Part shown: positions 8,196 to 18,010 of the stretch, in pieces | Position numbering within the stretch: the first letter of the stretch is position 1 | Layout of the letters: each line of letters starts with the position of its first letter | NCBI GenBank assembly: GCA_019637335.1 | Contig: JAHBVV010000020.1 | Location: 1-64,000 of the forward strand | Source of the DNA: Candidatus Hydrogenedentota bacterium | GTDB lineage: Bacteria > Hydrogenedentota > Hydrogenedentia > Hydrogenedentales > JAEUWI01 | Length of the DNA stretch: 64,000 nucleotides | Reading direction: 5' to 3' | Notes under the pieces: model-generated | What the model was told of the DNA's origin: nothing | Database searches by the model: none | What the model saw: the letters and a program-made list of their open reading frames with translations, nothing else | Program-made: the position numbers and the translations under genes

Positions 8196-11018
8196 ATGCA
8201 GAAGACCCTCCAGCGCACCCTCCGGCAGGCGACGGCCTGCGAACTGCGTTTTGACGACCACAGCCGCCAGCTCTACGCCACCGATGGCTCGATCTACCAG
8301 ATCGTGCCGCAGGGCGTCGCGCTGCCCCGCACCATCGACGAAGCCGCCACCCTGTTGGCCGCATTGGCGCAGGACGGCGTCCCCATTACGCCCCGGGGCG
8401 CGGGCACCGGCCTCGCCGGGGGCGCGATCGGCGAGGGTGTGGTGGTCGATTTCGCGCGCTACAACCAGACCATCTCGGGCCTGAATATCGAAGCGCGGAC
8501 CGTGCGCGCGGGCGCGGGCGTGGTGCTGGACGAGTTGAACGCGTACCTCGCGCCCCACGGCCTCGCCTTTGGCCCGGATGTCGCCACGAGTTCGCGCGCC
8601 ACAATCGGCGGCATGATCGGCAACAATTCCTCCGGCGCGCGCACCCCGCTCTATGGCACGACGATTGACCATGTGCGGTCCGTGGATGTGGTGTACGCGG
8701 ATGGGCGCGTGGAGACCATCGGCCTGAAGGGCGGCGGGCCGCAGTTTCCCGAGCTGGACGCGCTCATCGAATCGCACCGGGGCGCGATCGAGTCGCGCTT
8801 CCACACCGGTGTGATCAAGCGGTGGCCCGGCTACGGGATCGACCGTTACCTCCGCGCGGGCGGTAACTTCGCCAAGGTTTTTGGCGGTTCCGAAGGCACG
8901 CTGGCGGGCATTTTTTCCGCCGAGCTGGATCTGGTTCCGCTGCCCGGGGAAAAGGGCATCGGCCTCATCTTCTTCGACACGGTGAATGAGGCCATGCAGG
9001 CGACCGTCGAACTGCTCTCGCTCCAGCCCGCCGCCATCGAGCACATCGACGACGTGCTCTTCGACCAGACCCGCGGGCAGTTGGCCTTCAAGGCCGCGCG
9101 CGATTATCTGGAGCTGGACGAGAAGCCCTGCACATCGATTCTCCTGGTGGAGTTCTACGAGCACGTGGAGGAGAAGCTGGCGGCCCTGGAAAAGCTCAAG
9201 CTCGGCAAGCGCAAGCGCCTCTGCCGCGACGCGACGGATCAGGCGCACATCCTCAACCTGCGCAAGTCCGGCCTTTCGCTGCTGACCGGGTGCAAGGGCG
9301 ACGCGAAGCCCACGGCCGGCATCGAGGACGTGGCGGTGCCGCCGGACAAGCTCCCGGAGTACGTGTCGGGCCTGCAATCGCTGATGGCGCCGCTCGGGCT
9401 GCGGGGATCATTCTACGGCCACGCGGCGTCGGGGCTTTTGCACGTGCGGCCGGTGGTGGACTTGCACGGCGCGGGCGATATCCAGAAGTTCCGGAGCCTG
9501 TGCGACGGGGTGTCGGCGCTGACGCGTCAGTTCAAGGGTTCGCTCGCCGCGGAACATGGCGTGGGCATCGCGCGCACCGAATACATGCACGATCATATCG
9601 GCCCGGAAATCCTCGACCTGATGGGTCGCATCAAGGCGCACTTCGATCCCCAGGGCGTGATGAATCCGGGTAAGGTCTTTCCGGACGGGCGCTACGCCAT
9701 CGACACGAATCTGCGCCAGGGCGCGGGTTCGAAAATGACCGAGCTGCCCTTCGAGCCCGTGCTCCAGTTCGCCGCGAAGGATGGGTCCTTTGTGGGCAAC
9801 CTGGAGCAGTGCAATGGCTGCGGCGGCTGCCGGAAGTCCGCGCCCACCATGTGCCCGACCTTCGTGGCGACCGGCGAGGACATCATGGCGACGCGCGGCC
9901 GCGCGAACACCATTCGCGCTGTGCTTGAGGGCCGGCTCGACGCGGACGCCGATCCGCTTCTTTCGCCCGCGCTGGAGGCCGCCCTGAGCAACTGCCTCTC
10001 GTGCAAGGCCTGCACGGTGGAGTGCCCGTCCAACGTGAATATGGCGCTCTTGAAGGCCGAGTTGCTCTACGCGCGCATCCGCAAGCATGGCGTGCCTCTT
10101 TCCGCCCGCCTTGTCAGCCGGGTGGACATGCTTGGCGAACTCGCGAGCCTGGCGCCCGGCCTCGCGAACGCGACCCTCAAGTGGCGGTGGTTGCGCGCGC
10201 TGCTCAACCGCTTCGCCGGCTTTTCCATGGAGCGCCCGCTGCCGCCCTATGCGCGGGAGCGCTTCGACGCGTGGTTCCACAAGCGGCGCGGGCCGTCCGT
10301 GCTTGGCGAGCGGGGGACGGTCTACCTCTGGGACGACTGTTTTGTGCGCTTCAACGAGCCGAATATTGGCCAGGCCGCGGTGCGCGTGCTGGAGGCGGCG
10401 GGTTATACGGTTAACGTTCTGACGGGGCGCGCCTGCTGCGGCCGGCCCGCCTTCAGCACGGGCCGGCTCGATGTGGCGGCGCGTTTCGGTGAAAAGAACA
10501 TTGCCGTTGCGGGCGACGCCGAGGCGCCGATCATCTTCCTGGAGCCGTCGTGCTACGCCATGTTCGCCGAGGACTACCGGGAGCTGGGGTTGGCCGGCGC
10601 CGAAAGACTCGCGCGGCGCAGCGTCCTCTTCGAGACCTTCATCGCGAACTTGCTCAAGAACGATCCCGGCGCGCTTCCTTTTGCCGCGGTCGAGGCCAGG
10701 ACCGCCGTGCACGGCCACTGCCACGCCAAGGCCCTGACCGACAAGGCCCAACTGGCCTCGGTGGCGCGCGCCGTGCCGGGCAATTCCGTTACCATGCTCG
10801 ACACCGGTTGCTGCGGCATGGCGGGCGCTTTTGGCAATATGGAGTCGAAGTACGCACTCTCGCTTGCGGTCGCCAAACCGCTGATCGAGAAAGTGAAGGC
10901 CCTGGACGAGGACACGCTGCTGGTCGCTTCCGGAACGAGCTGCCGCCACCAGATCGAACACCTGGCCGGACGCACGCCGCTGCATATGGCGGAGTTGCTC
11001 GATCAGTTTCTGCCGTAG
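8196..11018 (+). CDS. FAD-linked oxidase / Fe-S oxidoreductase fusion (GlcD-GlpC, D-lactate/2-hydroxyacid dehydrogenase type)
   Basis: The 940-residue product fuses two modules often separate in glycolate and lactate oxidases. The N-terminal half is a FAD-binding type-4 domain (TPRGAGTGLAGGAIG, PDVATSSRATIGGMIGNNSS) with its C-terminal oxidase domain (HAASGLLHVRPVVDL, AEHGVGIARTEY). The second half is a ferredoxin-like module with two cluster motifs, CNGCGGCRKSAPTMCP from Cys539 and CLSCKACTVECP from Cys600, followed by two CCG domains with CCGRPAF near residue 747 and CCGMAGAFG near 872. The family oxidises D-2-hydroxy acids such as D-lactate or glycolate and passes electrons to the respiratory chain at the inner face of the membrane. 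No regulator is adjacent. Substrate is inferred only at family level. Confidence 0.9.
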   Translation: MQKTLQRTLRQATACELRFDDHSRQLYATDGSIYQIVPQGVALPRTIDEAATLLAALAQDGVPITPRGAGTGLAGGAIGEGVVVDFARYNQTISGLNIEARTVRAGAGVVLDELNAYLAPHGLAFGPDVATSSRATIGGMIGNNSSGARTPLYGTTIDHVRSVDVVYADGRVETIGLKGGGPQFPELDALIESHRGAIESRFHTGVIKRWPGYGIDRYLRAGGNFAKVFGGSEGTLAGIFSAELDLVPLPGEKGIGLIFFDTVNEAMQATVELLSLQPAAIEHIDDVLFDQTRGQLAFKAARDYLELDEKPCTSILLVEFYEHVEEKLAALEKLKLGKRKRLCRDATDQAHILNLRKSGLSLLTGCKGDAKPTAGIEDVAVPPDKLPEYVSGLQSLMAPLGLRGSFYGHAASGLLHVRPVVDLHGAGDIQKFRSLCDGVSALTRQFKGSLAAEHGVGIARTEYMHDHIGPEILDLMGRIKAHFDPQGVMNPGKVFPDGRYAIDTNLRQGAGSKMTELPFEPVLQFAAKDGSFVGNLEQCNGCGGCRKSAPTMCPTFVATGEDIMATRGRANTIRAVLEGRLDADADPLLSPALEAALSNCLSCKACTVECPSNVNMALLKAELLYARIRKHGVPLSARLVSRVDMLGELASLAPGLANATLKWRWLRALLNRFAGFSMERPLPPYARERFDAWFHKRRGPSVLGERGTVYLWDDCFVRFNEPNIGQAAVRVLEAAGYTVNVLTGRACCGRPAFSTGRLDVAARFGEKNIAVAGDAEAPIIFLEPSCYAMFAEDYRELGLAGAERLARRSVLFETFIANLLKNDPGALPFAAVEARTAVHGHCHAKALTDKAQLASVARAVPGNSVTMLDTGCCGMAGAFGNMESKYALSLAVAKPLIEKVKALDEDTLLVASGTSCRHQIEHLAGRTPLHMAELLDQFLP

Positions 11019-11073
11019 CGCGCGTTTGTCAGACGGCGCGCGCCGCGGGCCGGGGAATAGGAGGGATGCACGC

Positions 11074-14000
11074 ATGCCCAACTGCCGGCCGCACCGCCCG
11101 CCCTGGCGGATCCCGCTGTGGTGTGCGCCGTTGCTGTTGGCCGCGCTTGCCGCCCAGGCCCGGGAGCAGTGGGAGTTTCAATTCCTCCTCACACCCGACG
11201 GCGTGCCCCTGACCGAAGTCCGGGCCCTGGCCGAAGACGCGGAGGGGCGCATCTGGGCCGCCACGTGGGGCAGCGGTGTCGCACGGATAGGCGCTTCCGA
11301 ATGGCTTGCGCTGAACGAGCAGACGGGGCTGGCGGGGAATTGGACGCGCGGCGTCGCCGTTGGCCGCGACGGCGCCGTCTGGATTTCCACCGCCGATGGC
11401 CTCTCGTTGTACCGCAACGGGATTCTTGATTCCTACACGACGGCCTCGCTGCCTGGACTGCCCTCGAACAATCTGGACCAGATTCACGCCACGGCTGGCG
11501 GCGATATCATTCTCGGAACCCGCGAAGGCCAGGTCTTGTTGCTTCCCGGCGCGTCGGATGGCGCGGACGCGGCCCTCGCGGCGCCGGAACGCTGGATCAC
11601 GGTGATGGAGGCGTCGAGTGGCGTCGAAAACCGGCTCGCGGACCTCCTGGAGCGCCGAGACGGCGCCATATGGATCTCCACGCGCGCGGGAGAAACCTAC
11701 GCCATTGAAGATGGCGCGCTGGCCGCGCTCCCCGCCCCTTCGGGGGCCCTGTACCTGGCGGAGTCCGATACGGGCCAATGCTGGGCCGCGGACTGGTACG
11801 GCTATCGCCTTTTCGCGCTGGACGGTGACGCCTGGCCGGTGGTCGCCCGGGCGCCCGACCTGTTGACGGAACTGCTGCTGCACGAGAACGGCCAGGTGTA
11901 CGCCGGGACGCGCAGGGGCCTGTTTCTCCTCGGGCAACACGGCTTCGAGCCCGTAGACCTCGGAAAGTCCGTTGGGCAGCCGTACGTCAACGTGCTACAC
12001 GTCTCGCCCGACGGCGCGCTCTGGATCGGAACGCAGGAAGGGCTCGTGCGCGGCGCCCTGCGCACGTGGCAGCATTTTCCCGCGTCGCACGCGGGTGAGG
12101 ATCTCATTGCCCTGGCGCACGATCCCCGGAATCCGGGCTTCCTGCTGGCGATCGACGCCGCCAACGGCGTAAACCGCTTCGACGGCTGGGGCTGGGAACC
12201 TGTGTTGCGGCTGGACGCCGGCGAGACTCTGGGGGGCTTCCACACGCGCGCGCCGGAACCGCACCTCTGGGCGTTTGGCCGCTCGCACCTCTACAAGTTC
12301 TCGCTTGAAGATGGCGCGCGCCTCCTTCAAGAGCCCCTGCCCCCCCAGAACAGCCCCTGGACCGAACGGCGCATCTTTCAAACCTCCGGGGGCGAGACAT
12401 GGGTCTTGAACGACACCGGTGTCCATGCCTTTGCCGGCGGGGCCTGGGCGCCCCGGCCTGACTTCGACGGCTACCGCCGCCGCGCCGCCTATGCGGCGGT
12501 GGAGCCCGAACCGGGGGTCGTTTTTGTCGGGGTTGCGGGCGGGCTGGAGCGTTGGGACAGCGGCGGCGTGCGGCTCTACGGCGACACGGATGGATTCACC
12601 GAGCGGGACGCGGCCAACGCCATTCGCCTGGCCCGAAACGGAAGTCTATGGCTGGGAACGTACGGGGCCGGCGTGTACGTGTTTGACGGCGATACGTTTC
12701 GAAGCCACACGGAGCAGGACGGCCTCGCACACCATTCCGTGTCCGATGTGCTTGAAGCCCGGGATGGGACCGTCTGGATCGCCTATCGCCGATCCGGGCT
12801 CGGGAATTACCGCGACGGCCGCTGGCTCAACTTCGGCGCGCAGACCGGGTTGCCCAGCGACGCGATTCTGGGCCTGTTCGAGGACGCGGACGGCCAGATC
12901 TGGATCCAGTCGCGCACGTCGGGCGTATACCGGTATCGCCCGGACCCCACGCCGCCCAACACGCAGGTGGTCGGGGCCACCCTGGAAGTGCCGGCCGGGG
13001 GATTCGGCGTGTTCACTTTCAGCGCCGCCGATGGATGGCAGGTGACGCCGGCCCACGCGCTCCTGTACTCCTGGCGCCTGATCGGCCTCGACAGCGATTC
13101 GCCACCAGGCCCCTGGAGCCCCTTCAGCGCGCGCTCCACGGTGGTGACGCCCGCGCTGGCCCCCGGCGCCTACCGGATCGAGGCGCGGGCATCGGATGAC
13201 GCGCGCAACATCGATCCGACTCCGGCGGCCATCGAATTCGCCGTTTCGCCGCCGCTTTACCTGGAGCCGGGGGTGCTCGTACCCGCGGGCCTCCTGCTGG
13301 CCCTGGTGCTGTTCGCGTTTGGCCTGCGCGTTCGCGCGAACATGGCGCTGCGCCACTCCCGCGCCGCCCTGCTCCAGTCCAACCGCCAGCTGATGAAGGA
13401 AATTCGCGAGCGCCTTGTCGCCGAGCAACGGCTCAACGAACACTTCGAGCAGCTCGAGGATCTTGTGCGGGGGCGAACCGCGGAGCTGGAGGCGGCCCAG
13501 CGCGCCCTCGTGCAGCAGGAACGTCTCGCCCTGCTGGGCAAGATCACCGCTTCGGTAAGCCACGAACTGCGCAACCCGCTGGGCACGCTGCGCAGTACGC
13601 TGTTCAGCATCGGGCGCAAGGTGCAGGATCTTCCGGTGGACCTGGCGGAGCCGCTCGCCCGGGCGGATCGCAGCATCCGCCGCTGCGATCGCATCATCGA
13701 GGAATTCCTGGATTTCACCCGGACGGTCTCGCCCGAGCGCCAGCTGGTTGACATGGACGCCTGGCTCGAAGGCGTGCTCCAGGAAATGGAGATACCCGAC
13801 GCCGTCGATTGCAGGTACACCTTCGAAAGCGGGGCGGCGCTCGAGGTTGACCCGGAACGGCTCCGGCGCGCGGTCTTGAACATCGTGACCAACGCAATCC
13901 AGGCCATGGAGGAGCGGGGCGACCCCTACCGGCGCTTGCGGATCAAGAGCCGCCGCCGGGACGGGCGCCACGAGATCGTGGTGAAGGACAACGGCGCGGG

Positions 14001-14190
14001 GATGACGGAGGAAAGCCTGGCGCGGATTTTCGAGCCGCTCTACAGCACCAAAGGATTTGGCGTGGGCCTGGGCGTTTCCATCGTGCAGGACACCATGAAG
14101 AAGCACGGCGGCGGCGTGGAGTACCACAGCGTACTCGGAAAAGGGACCACCGCCGTGCTCTGGCTGCCCCTGGAAGTGGCCGAAGACTGA
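11074..14190 (+). CDS. Propeller-sensing membrane histidine kinase
   Basis: ATG at 11074 follows AGGAGGG at 8-nt spacing; an upstream in-frame TTG at 11026 lacks this. The 1038-residue protein has a signal peptide (WCAPLLLAALAAQAR), then a periplasmic sensor built from two-component-regulator propeller repeats (blades with ALAEDAEGRIWAATWGSGVA and DVLEARDGTVWIAYRRSG), a Y_Y_Y-type domain (about 660-720), one membrane helix near 730-750, a coiled coil, HisKA with His830 in SVSHELRNPLGT, and a HATPase domain (NIVTNAIQAMEE, VKDNGAGMTEES, GVGLGVSIVQ). No receiver or DNA-binding domain is attached and no response regulator follows, so the partner lies elsewhere. Relatives in Bacteroidetes sense polysaccharide fragments; the ligand here is unknown. 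Confidence 0.9.
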   Translation: MPNCRPHRPPWRIPLWCAPLLLAALAAQAREQWEFQFLLTPDGVPLTEVRALAEDAEGRIWAATWGSGVARIGASEWLALNEQTGLAGNWTRGVAVGRDGAVWISTADGLSLYRNGILDSYTTASLPGLPSNNLDQIHATAGGDIILGTREGQVLLLPGASDGADAALAAPERWITVMEASSGVENRLADLLERRDGAIWISTRAGETYAIEDGALAALPAPSGALYLAESDTGQCWAADWYGYRLFALDGDAWPVVARAPDLLTELLLHENGQVYAGTRRGLFLLGQHGFEPVDLGKSVGQPYVNVLHVSPDGALWIGTQEGLVRGALRTWQHFPASHAGEDLIALAHDPRNPGFLLAIDAANGVNRFDGWGWEPVLRLDAGETLGGFHTRAPEPHLWAFGRSHLYKFSLEDGARLLQEPLPPQNSPWTERRIFQTSGGETWVLNDTGVHAFAGGAWAPRPDFDGYRRRAAYAAVEPEPGVVFVGVAGGLERWDSGGVRLYGDTDGFTERDAANAIRLARNGSLWLGTYGAGVYVFDGDTFRSHTEQDGLAHHSVSDVLEARDGTVWIAYRRSGLGNYRDGRWLNFGAQTGLPSDAILGLFEDADGQIWIQSRTSGVYRYRPDPTPPNTQVVGATLEVPAGGFGVFTFSAADGWQVTPAHALLYSWRLIGLDSDSPPGPWSPFSARSTVVTPALAPGAYRIEARASDDARNIDPTPAAIEFAVSPPLYLEPGVLVPAGLLLALVLFAFGLRVRANMALRHSRAALLQSNRQLMKEIRERLVAEQRLNEHFEQLEDLVRGRTAELEAAQRALVQQERLALLGKITASVSHELRNPLGTLRSTLFSIGRKVQDLPVDLAEPLARADRSIRRCDRIIEEFLDFTRTVSPERQLVDMDAWLEGVLQEMEIPDAVDCRYTFESGAALEVDPERLRRAVLNIVTNAIQAMEERGDPYRRLRIKSRRRDGRHEIVVKDNGAGMTEESLARIFEPLYSTKGFGVGLGVSIVQDTMKKHGGGVEYHSVLGKGTTAVLWLPLEVAED

Positions 14191-14197
14191 ACTGGCG

Positions 14198-14226
14198 TTG
14201 CACCGCCTCGATTGAACTGCTAGCAT
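14198..14226 (+). promoter_or_regulatory. Candidate promoter placing +1 at the Nudix start codon
   Basis: TTGCAC (14198-14203), 17 bp, TAGCAT (14221-14226). The ATG at 14233 begins 7 nt after the -10, the usual start point of transcription, and no ribosome site precedes it. A leaderless mRNA is likely if this promoter is used. The layout is like the one at 43998-44027. Confidence 0.45.
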
Positions 14227-14232
14227 GGCGGC

Positions 14233-14820
14233 ATGCCCTACGAAGCGCCCGAACCGTTTGAATGGAAGTACTGCGGGACGTGCGGGCGGCCGCTGCTCTT
14301 CGCCCACGACGGGCAGAGCGACCGCCCCCATTGTCCGCGGTGTCGCCGTTTCTACTACCGCAATCCCATTCCCGCCGCCTGTTGCTTCGTGGCGCGCCCC
14401 AACGGTGATCTGCTCTTCGCCCAGCGTTCCGTCGAGCCCTGCAAGGGCGGCTGGACATTGCCCGGCGGCTTCATTGAACTGGGTGAGACCCCGGAGGAAG
14501 CCGCCCTGCGGGAACTGCGCGAGGAAACCAACCTGCGCGCCTCCCGCGTACGTCTGCTGGGAGTGAGTACGCGGCAAAGCCCCGTCTCCGGCGCGATTAT
14601 GGTGCTGGGGTATATCGTGGAAAGCTGGGACGGCGAAGAGGGCATGCGCCCGGATACGGACGCGATGGCGCTTTCTTTTTTCTCCCGCCGGGACCGGCCC
14701 GAACTGGCGTTCAGCGTGCATCGCGAGCTGCTCGCGCTTTACGACGCCTGGATAGCCTCCAAAGACGGATCCGGACGCGACACCGGCGCCATTGCTGCGG
14801 ATATCGCTGGTGAAAAGTGA
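14233..14820 (+). CDS. Nudix hydrolase with N-terminal zinc ribbon
   Basis: The 195-residue product begins with a zinc ribbon (Cys14, Cys17, Cys34, Cys37: CGTC and CPRC) and continues with a Nudix fold. The Nudix box spans residues about 79-101: G-x5-E-x7-RE-L-x-EE with Asn in place of the usual Gly near the end (REETNL). The catalytic Glu residues are present. Ribbon-plus-Nudix resembles NudC-like NADH pyrophosphatases, but the SQPWPFPxS motif that marks NudC is not seen, so ADP-ribose, NADH or another nucleoside diphosphate derivative may be the substrate. No ribosome site is apparent; see the promoter at 14198. Confidence 0.85.
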   Translation: MPYEAPEPFEWKYCGTCGRPLLFAHDGQSDRPHCPRCRRFYYRNPIPAACCFVARPNGDLLFAQRSVEPCKGGWTLPGGFIELGETPEEAALRELREETNLRASRVRLLGVSTRQSPVSGAIMVLGYIVESWDGEEGMRPDTDAMALSFFSRRDRPELAFSVHRELLALYDAWIASKDGSGRDTGAIAADIAGEK

Positions 14821-14879
14821 CAATTTCACAGGCCCGGACACATCCGCCCAATCGAATGCGGAAGATTCCGCGCGAATAG

Positions 14880-14908
14880 TGGCGAATCGTGGAAAATTGC
14901 GGTATAGT
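14880..14908 (+). promoter_or_regulatory. Possible promoter for second HDOD gene
   Basis: TATAGT (14903-14908) is a good -10; the hexamer TGGCGA at 14880-14885 with 17-bp spacing is only a weak -35. The leader to 14992 would be about 78 nt. Confidence 0.3.
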
Positions 14909-14991
14909 CTCTTTACTGGATCTCGCTCTGAGACCGGTGGAGTCGTGGGTTTCAGGAAGTGTGCGCGAGGGGTTGCAGGGATCAGCAGCGA

Positions 14992-15864
14992 ATGACACTG
15001 ACACAAAGCAATGCGCTTCGGCGGATTCAGACGCGTGGCCAGTTGCCCACCCTTCCCGAGGTGCTGACGCGAATCCTCGATGTTTTGGATGACGAGGCCT
15101 CCTCCGCCGAGGACATCACCGCCGTATTGGCTTCGGACCCGGTAATCACCGCGCGGATCCTGCGCCTGGCGAACTCCGCATTCTACGGGGCGCGCTTTCA
15201 GATCGATACGATTCAACGCGCTGTCGTGACGGTTGGGTTTGAGGCCGTGAAGCAATTGGCCCTGGCCACCGCGGTCTTTGATTCGCTTCAGCAGGTCTCG
15301 CAGCCGTGCTTTGAGCGGGAAGACTTCTGGCTCCATTCGCTGGGGAGCGCGAAGGCGGCCCAGCTGCTCGCGTTCAGCACGGATCACATCTCGATGCCGG
15401 AGGCGTGTTTTACGGCGGGGCTGCTGCACGGCCTGGGCAAGATCGTGCTTTCGATCAACCTGCAGGGCGAGTACGACGAGGTGATCCAGCAGGCGGCGCT
15501 TGATCGCGTGAGCCTGCGGGCCATGGAGCAGCGCATTCTCCAGACCGATCACGCGGAAGTGGGCGGCTGGCTGATGCACCAGTGGGGCTTCCCGGCGGTG
15601 ATCGTCGCCTCGGTTCGGAACCAGCACGCGCCGCTTGGTTACCGTGGGCCCTACCAGCGCGAAGTGATGATCGTCTCGGTGGCGGGCGACATGGCGCGGG
15701 CGGCGGGCTTTGGCCGCGCGGGCGAGCCGCTTGATGGCGCGCTCTCGGGTGAACGCATCGAAATGCTCGGCCTGGAAGCGGGAGAGATCGCGGGGATTGT
15801 GGATACGTTGTCGATCATGCTCGACGACGCCCGCACCCTGCTGGGCTTATTCCAGCAAACGTGA
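14992..15864 (+). CDS. HDOD domain signalling protein
   Basis: ATG at 14992; an earlier in-frame start at 14959 would add a sequence unlike the family. The 290-residue product is almost entirely one HDOD domain: RGQLPTLPEVLTRILDVLDD, then the DPVITARILRLANSAFYG core, then FTAGLLHGLGKIVLS and VRNQHAPLG. The HD pair typical of the fold is HG here (LLHGLG), in line with loss of hydrolase function in HDOD proteins. It is followed by a GAF hybrid kinase 16 bp downstream, so the two probably act in one signalling pathway. It is a paralogue of the HDOD part of the protein at 3719 but lacks the secretion-ATPase-like N-terminus. Confidence 0.85.
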   Translation: MTLTQSNALRRIQTRGQLPTLPEVLTRILDVLDDEASSAEDITAVLASDPVITARILRLANSAFYGARFQIDTIQRAVVTVGFEAVKQLALATAVFDSLQQVSQPCFEREDFWLHSLGSAKAAQLLAFSTDHISMPEACFTAGLLHGLGKIVLSINLQGEYDEVIQQAALDRVSLRAMEQRILQTDHAEVGGWLMHQWGFPAVIVASVRNQHAPLGYRGPYQREVMIVSVAGDMARAAGFGRAGEPLDGALSGERIEMLGLEAGEIAGIVDTLSIMLDDARTLLGLFQQT

Positions 15865-15880
15865 ACGGGGGTAGAGCGCG

Positions 15881-17662
15881 ATGTCAGATATGACGCAGGC
15901 AGGGAGCCAGGAGACGCTGGTGCGGTCGCACGAGCGCTATGAGGCGTTGCTGTGCGACATCAGCCTGTTGCGGCAGCTGGAGGATCTTTCCGAGGAGGCG
16001 ATGGCCTTTGACGAGGGGTGCACGCGGATTGTGGGCCTCATAACCCTGAGCGGCCTGGCCGAATACGCGTCGGTGATGCTGCTCGACGCCGAAGGCGCCT
16101 ATCTCGAGTTGCGGTCCGTCGCAACCCGCTATTCAACCCAGGGTTTCGCGATCGGATCGGATATCTGGCACGGGAAGCGATTCGCGCTGGGCGAGGGCGT
16201 GGCGGGGCGCGTCGCCGCCACCGGGGCGCATGTCCGCATCGACGACACGGCGGCCCACCCGGATTTCCTCAGCCTTCCCCACAGCCCGGTGCGGGTGCGA
16301 TCGCTGATGTGCTTCCCGCTGCACTACCGGGGCGCCGTCCTCGGCGTGCTGAACGTCAGTCACGGGCAGCCGGCGTTTTTTGATCGGGATCGCGAACACG
16401 CCATGCATGTGGCGGCGCGCCGTATCGGCGGGATTCTCGGCGCGCTGATGCGCGGCGGGGAGGCCGGCCCCGCCGCTCCCGCGCCGCCCGTGGAAACCGC
16501 CGGAAAGCTGCTGCACGTGCAGCGCCAACACATGCTCGGGCAACTCGCCGCGAATGTCGTGCACGACCTCCACGACCTGCTGAGCGGCGTCGCCGGGAAC
16601 CTCGATCTGGCGCTAGTCGCGGATGCGGGCGCGGAAACGCGCGATCTCATCGCGCGCGCGCGCCGGGCGAGCATTCGCGGCCGGGAGCTAGTCGAGCAGA
16701 TCCTCAAGTTCAGCCGGGCGGGCGTCTCGCGGGAAGGCCGGGAACTGATCGACACGTCCCCGCTCATCGAAGAGGCGGCGGCGATATTGCACTATTCCGC
16801 CGGCGCCTCCATCACGATCGAGACCAATGCGCCGCCGTCGCTTCCGCGGGTGCGCGGCGACCGCGGCCAGCTGGTTCAGGCCCTGATCAATCTGGGCATG
16901 AACGCGCGCGATGGCCTGGAGGAGCGGCTGTCCCCGGGCCCGCGTCACATACGCCTGGGCGCCGAGGGCGTGCGCCTGGATACCACCACGCCGGGCCCCT
17001 GGGGGAACGCGGTCGACGGGGAATTTGTGCGCCTATACGTGAAGGACAATGGGAAGGGCATGACGCCGGACGTTCAGGCGCGGATGTACGAACCGTTCTA
17101 CAGCACCAAGCCCCCCGGCAAGGGGGCGGGCCTGGGGCTTTCCACGGTGTACCGCATCGTCCGGTACCACCAGGGCTGGCTCGACGTGCACAGCACCCCC
17201 GGCCAGGGGACCACGGTGAACATCTACCTGCCTGTGCCGCCTCCCGAGCGCGGGCCCGCCGCCCCGGCGGAGCAGGCGTCGGCGGCGTCGGCCTGTGTGC
17301 TTCTGGTGGACGACGAACCGCTGGTGCGAAGCATGGGGGCCGCAATTTTGCGGCGTCTGGGCTACCGCGCGCTCACGGCCGAGAACGGGCGGGGGGCCAT
17401 TGCGGCATACGAGGCGCACGCCAGCGAGATCGACCTCGTGATCCTCGATCTCAATATGCCGGACATGGGCGGCGAGGCGGTTCTTCGGGCGCTTCGCGCG
17501 GCCACGCCCTCCCTGCCGATCATCTACTCCTCGGGCATGGCCCCGCCCGGTTCGAACGGCTGGCCGCCGGAGTCTACGCCGACGGCGTTTCTGCAAAAGC
17601 CCTACCTGATCGCGACCATGGCCGAAGTGGTGCGCGAGGCGCTTACCGCCCGCCGCCGGTAG
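15881..17662 (+). CDS. Soluble GAF-hybrid histidine kinase with receiver domain
   Basis: The 593-residue product has no membrane segment. Residues about 35-190 form a GAF domain (FALGEGVAGRVAATGAHVRI, SLMCFPLHYRGAVLGVLNVS). The kinase core follows, with His228 in VVHDLHDLLSG (an HDxxN-like box of the NtrB-type kinases) and the ATP-binding motifs VKDNGKGMTPDVQARM and GAGLGLSTVYRIV. A C-terminal receiver (about 473-593) has CVLLVDDEPLVRS and phospho-acceptor Asp523 in LVILDLNMPDMGG. Hybrid kinases of this type usually pass phosphate to a separate Hpt or regulator, which is not in view. It lies directly downstream of an HDOD gene with a 16-bp gap, so co-transcription is likely. Confidence 0.9.
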   Translation: MSDMTQAGSQETLVRSHERYEALLCDISLLRQLEDLSEEAMAFDEGCTRIVGLITLSGLAEYASVMLLDAEGAYLELRSVATRYSTQGFAIGSDIWHGKRFALGEGVAGRVAATGAHVRIDDTAAHPDFLSLPHSPVRVRSLMCFPLHYRGAVLGVLNVSHGQPAFFDRDREHAMHVAARRIGGILGALMRGGEAGPAAPAPPVETAGKLLHVQRQHMLGQLAANVVHDLHDLLSGVAGNLDLALVADAGAETRDLIARARRASIRGRELVEQILKFSRAGVSREGRELIDTSPLIEEAAAILHYSAGASITIETNAPPSLPRVRGDRGQLVQALINLGMNARDGLEERLSPGPRHIRLGAEGVRLDTTTPGPWGNAVDGEFVRLYVKDNGKGMTPDVQARMYEPFYSTKPPGKGAGLGLSTVYRIVRYHQGWLDVHSTPGQGTTVNIYLPVPPPERGPAAPAEQASAASACVLLVDDEPLVRSMGAAILRRLGYRALTAENGRGAIAAYEAHASEIDLVILDLNMPDMGGEAVLRALRAATPSLPIIYSSGMAPPGSNGWPPESTPTAFLQKPYLIATMAEVVREALTARRR

Positions 17663-18010
17663 GCCCGTGGGGCGGCGCGCTTCCGTCCGGATTCGGGCTT
17701 CCTATGCCGTGGACGGGCCGAAGGTCCGCCGTGGCGGAAATGTCCGCGATCCTGCTGCGCCTTGCGGCGCATGGGACAGGCCGGACGCCCGCCTCCGGCG
17801 CGTCATGGACCTGTGCCACGTTCCTCCTCGCGCTCCCATGGTCCCCCGTGGGAATGCGTACGGCGCCGCTCCCATGACGCACGGCCCCAGCGTGAAAACC
17901 CGATACCCCGACAACATGCCCCGCTGCCAATCCCCAAACCACTGTAACCAACTTCCCGTCTCGTGTATCTTCTTGGGTGAGATTGCGCAACATGCAGGAG
18001 CGGATATGGC
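17663..18010. other. Intergenic region with decayed repeat
   Basis: About 350 bp without a convincing gene. CGCTCCCATG occurs twice (17831-17840 and 17867-17876) around a hairpin CCCATGG...CCGTGGG, which looks like a worn dispersed repeat. An AGGAG at 17996-18000 serves the downstream TTG start. Confidence 0.4.

Noticed and set aside
12646-15627. 993-codon open frame on the minus strand
   Set aside because: It lies antisense to the histidine kinase, Nudix and HDOD genes, has Arg/His/Pro-rich composition and no domain; it is a by-product of high GC3 in the real genes.
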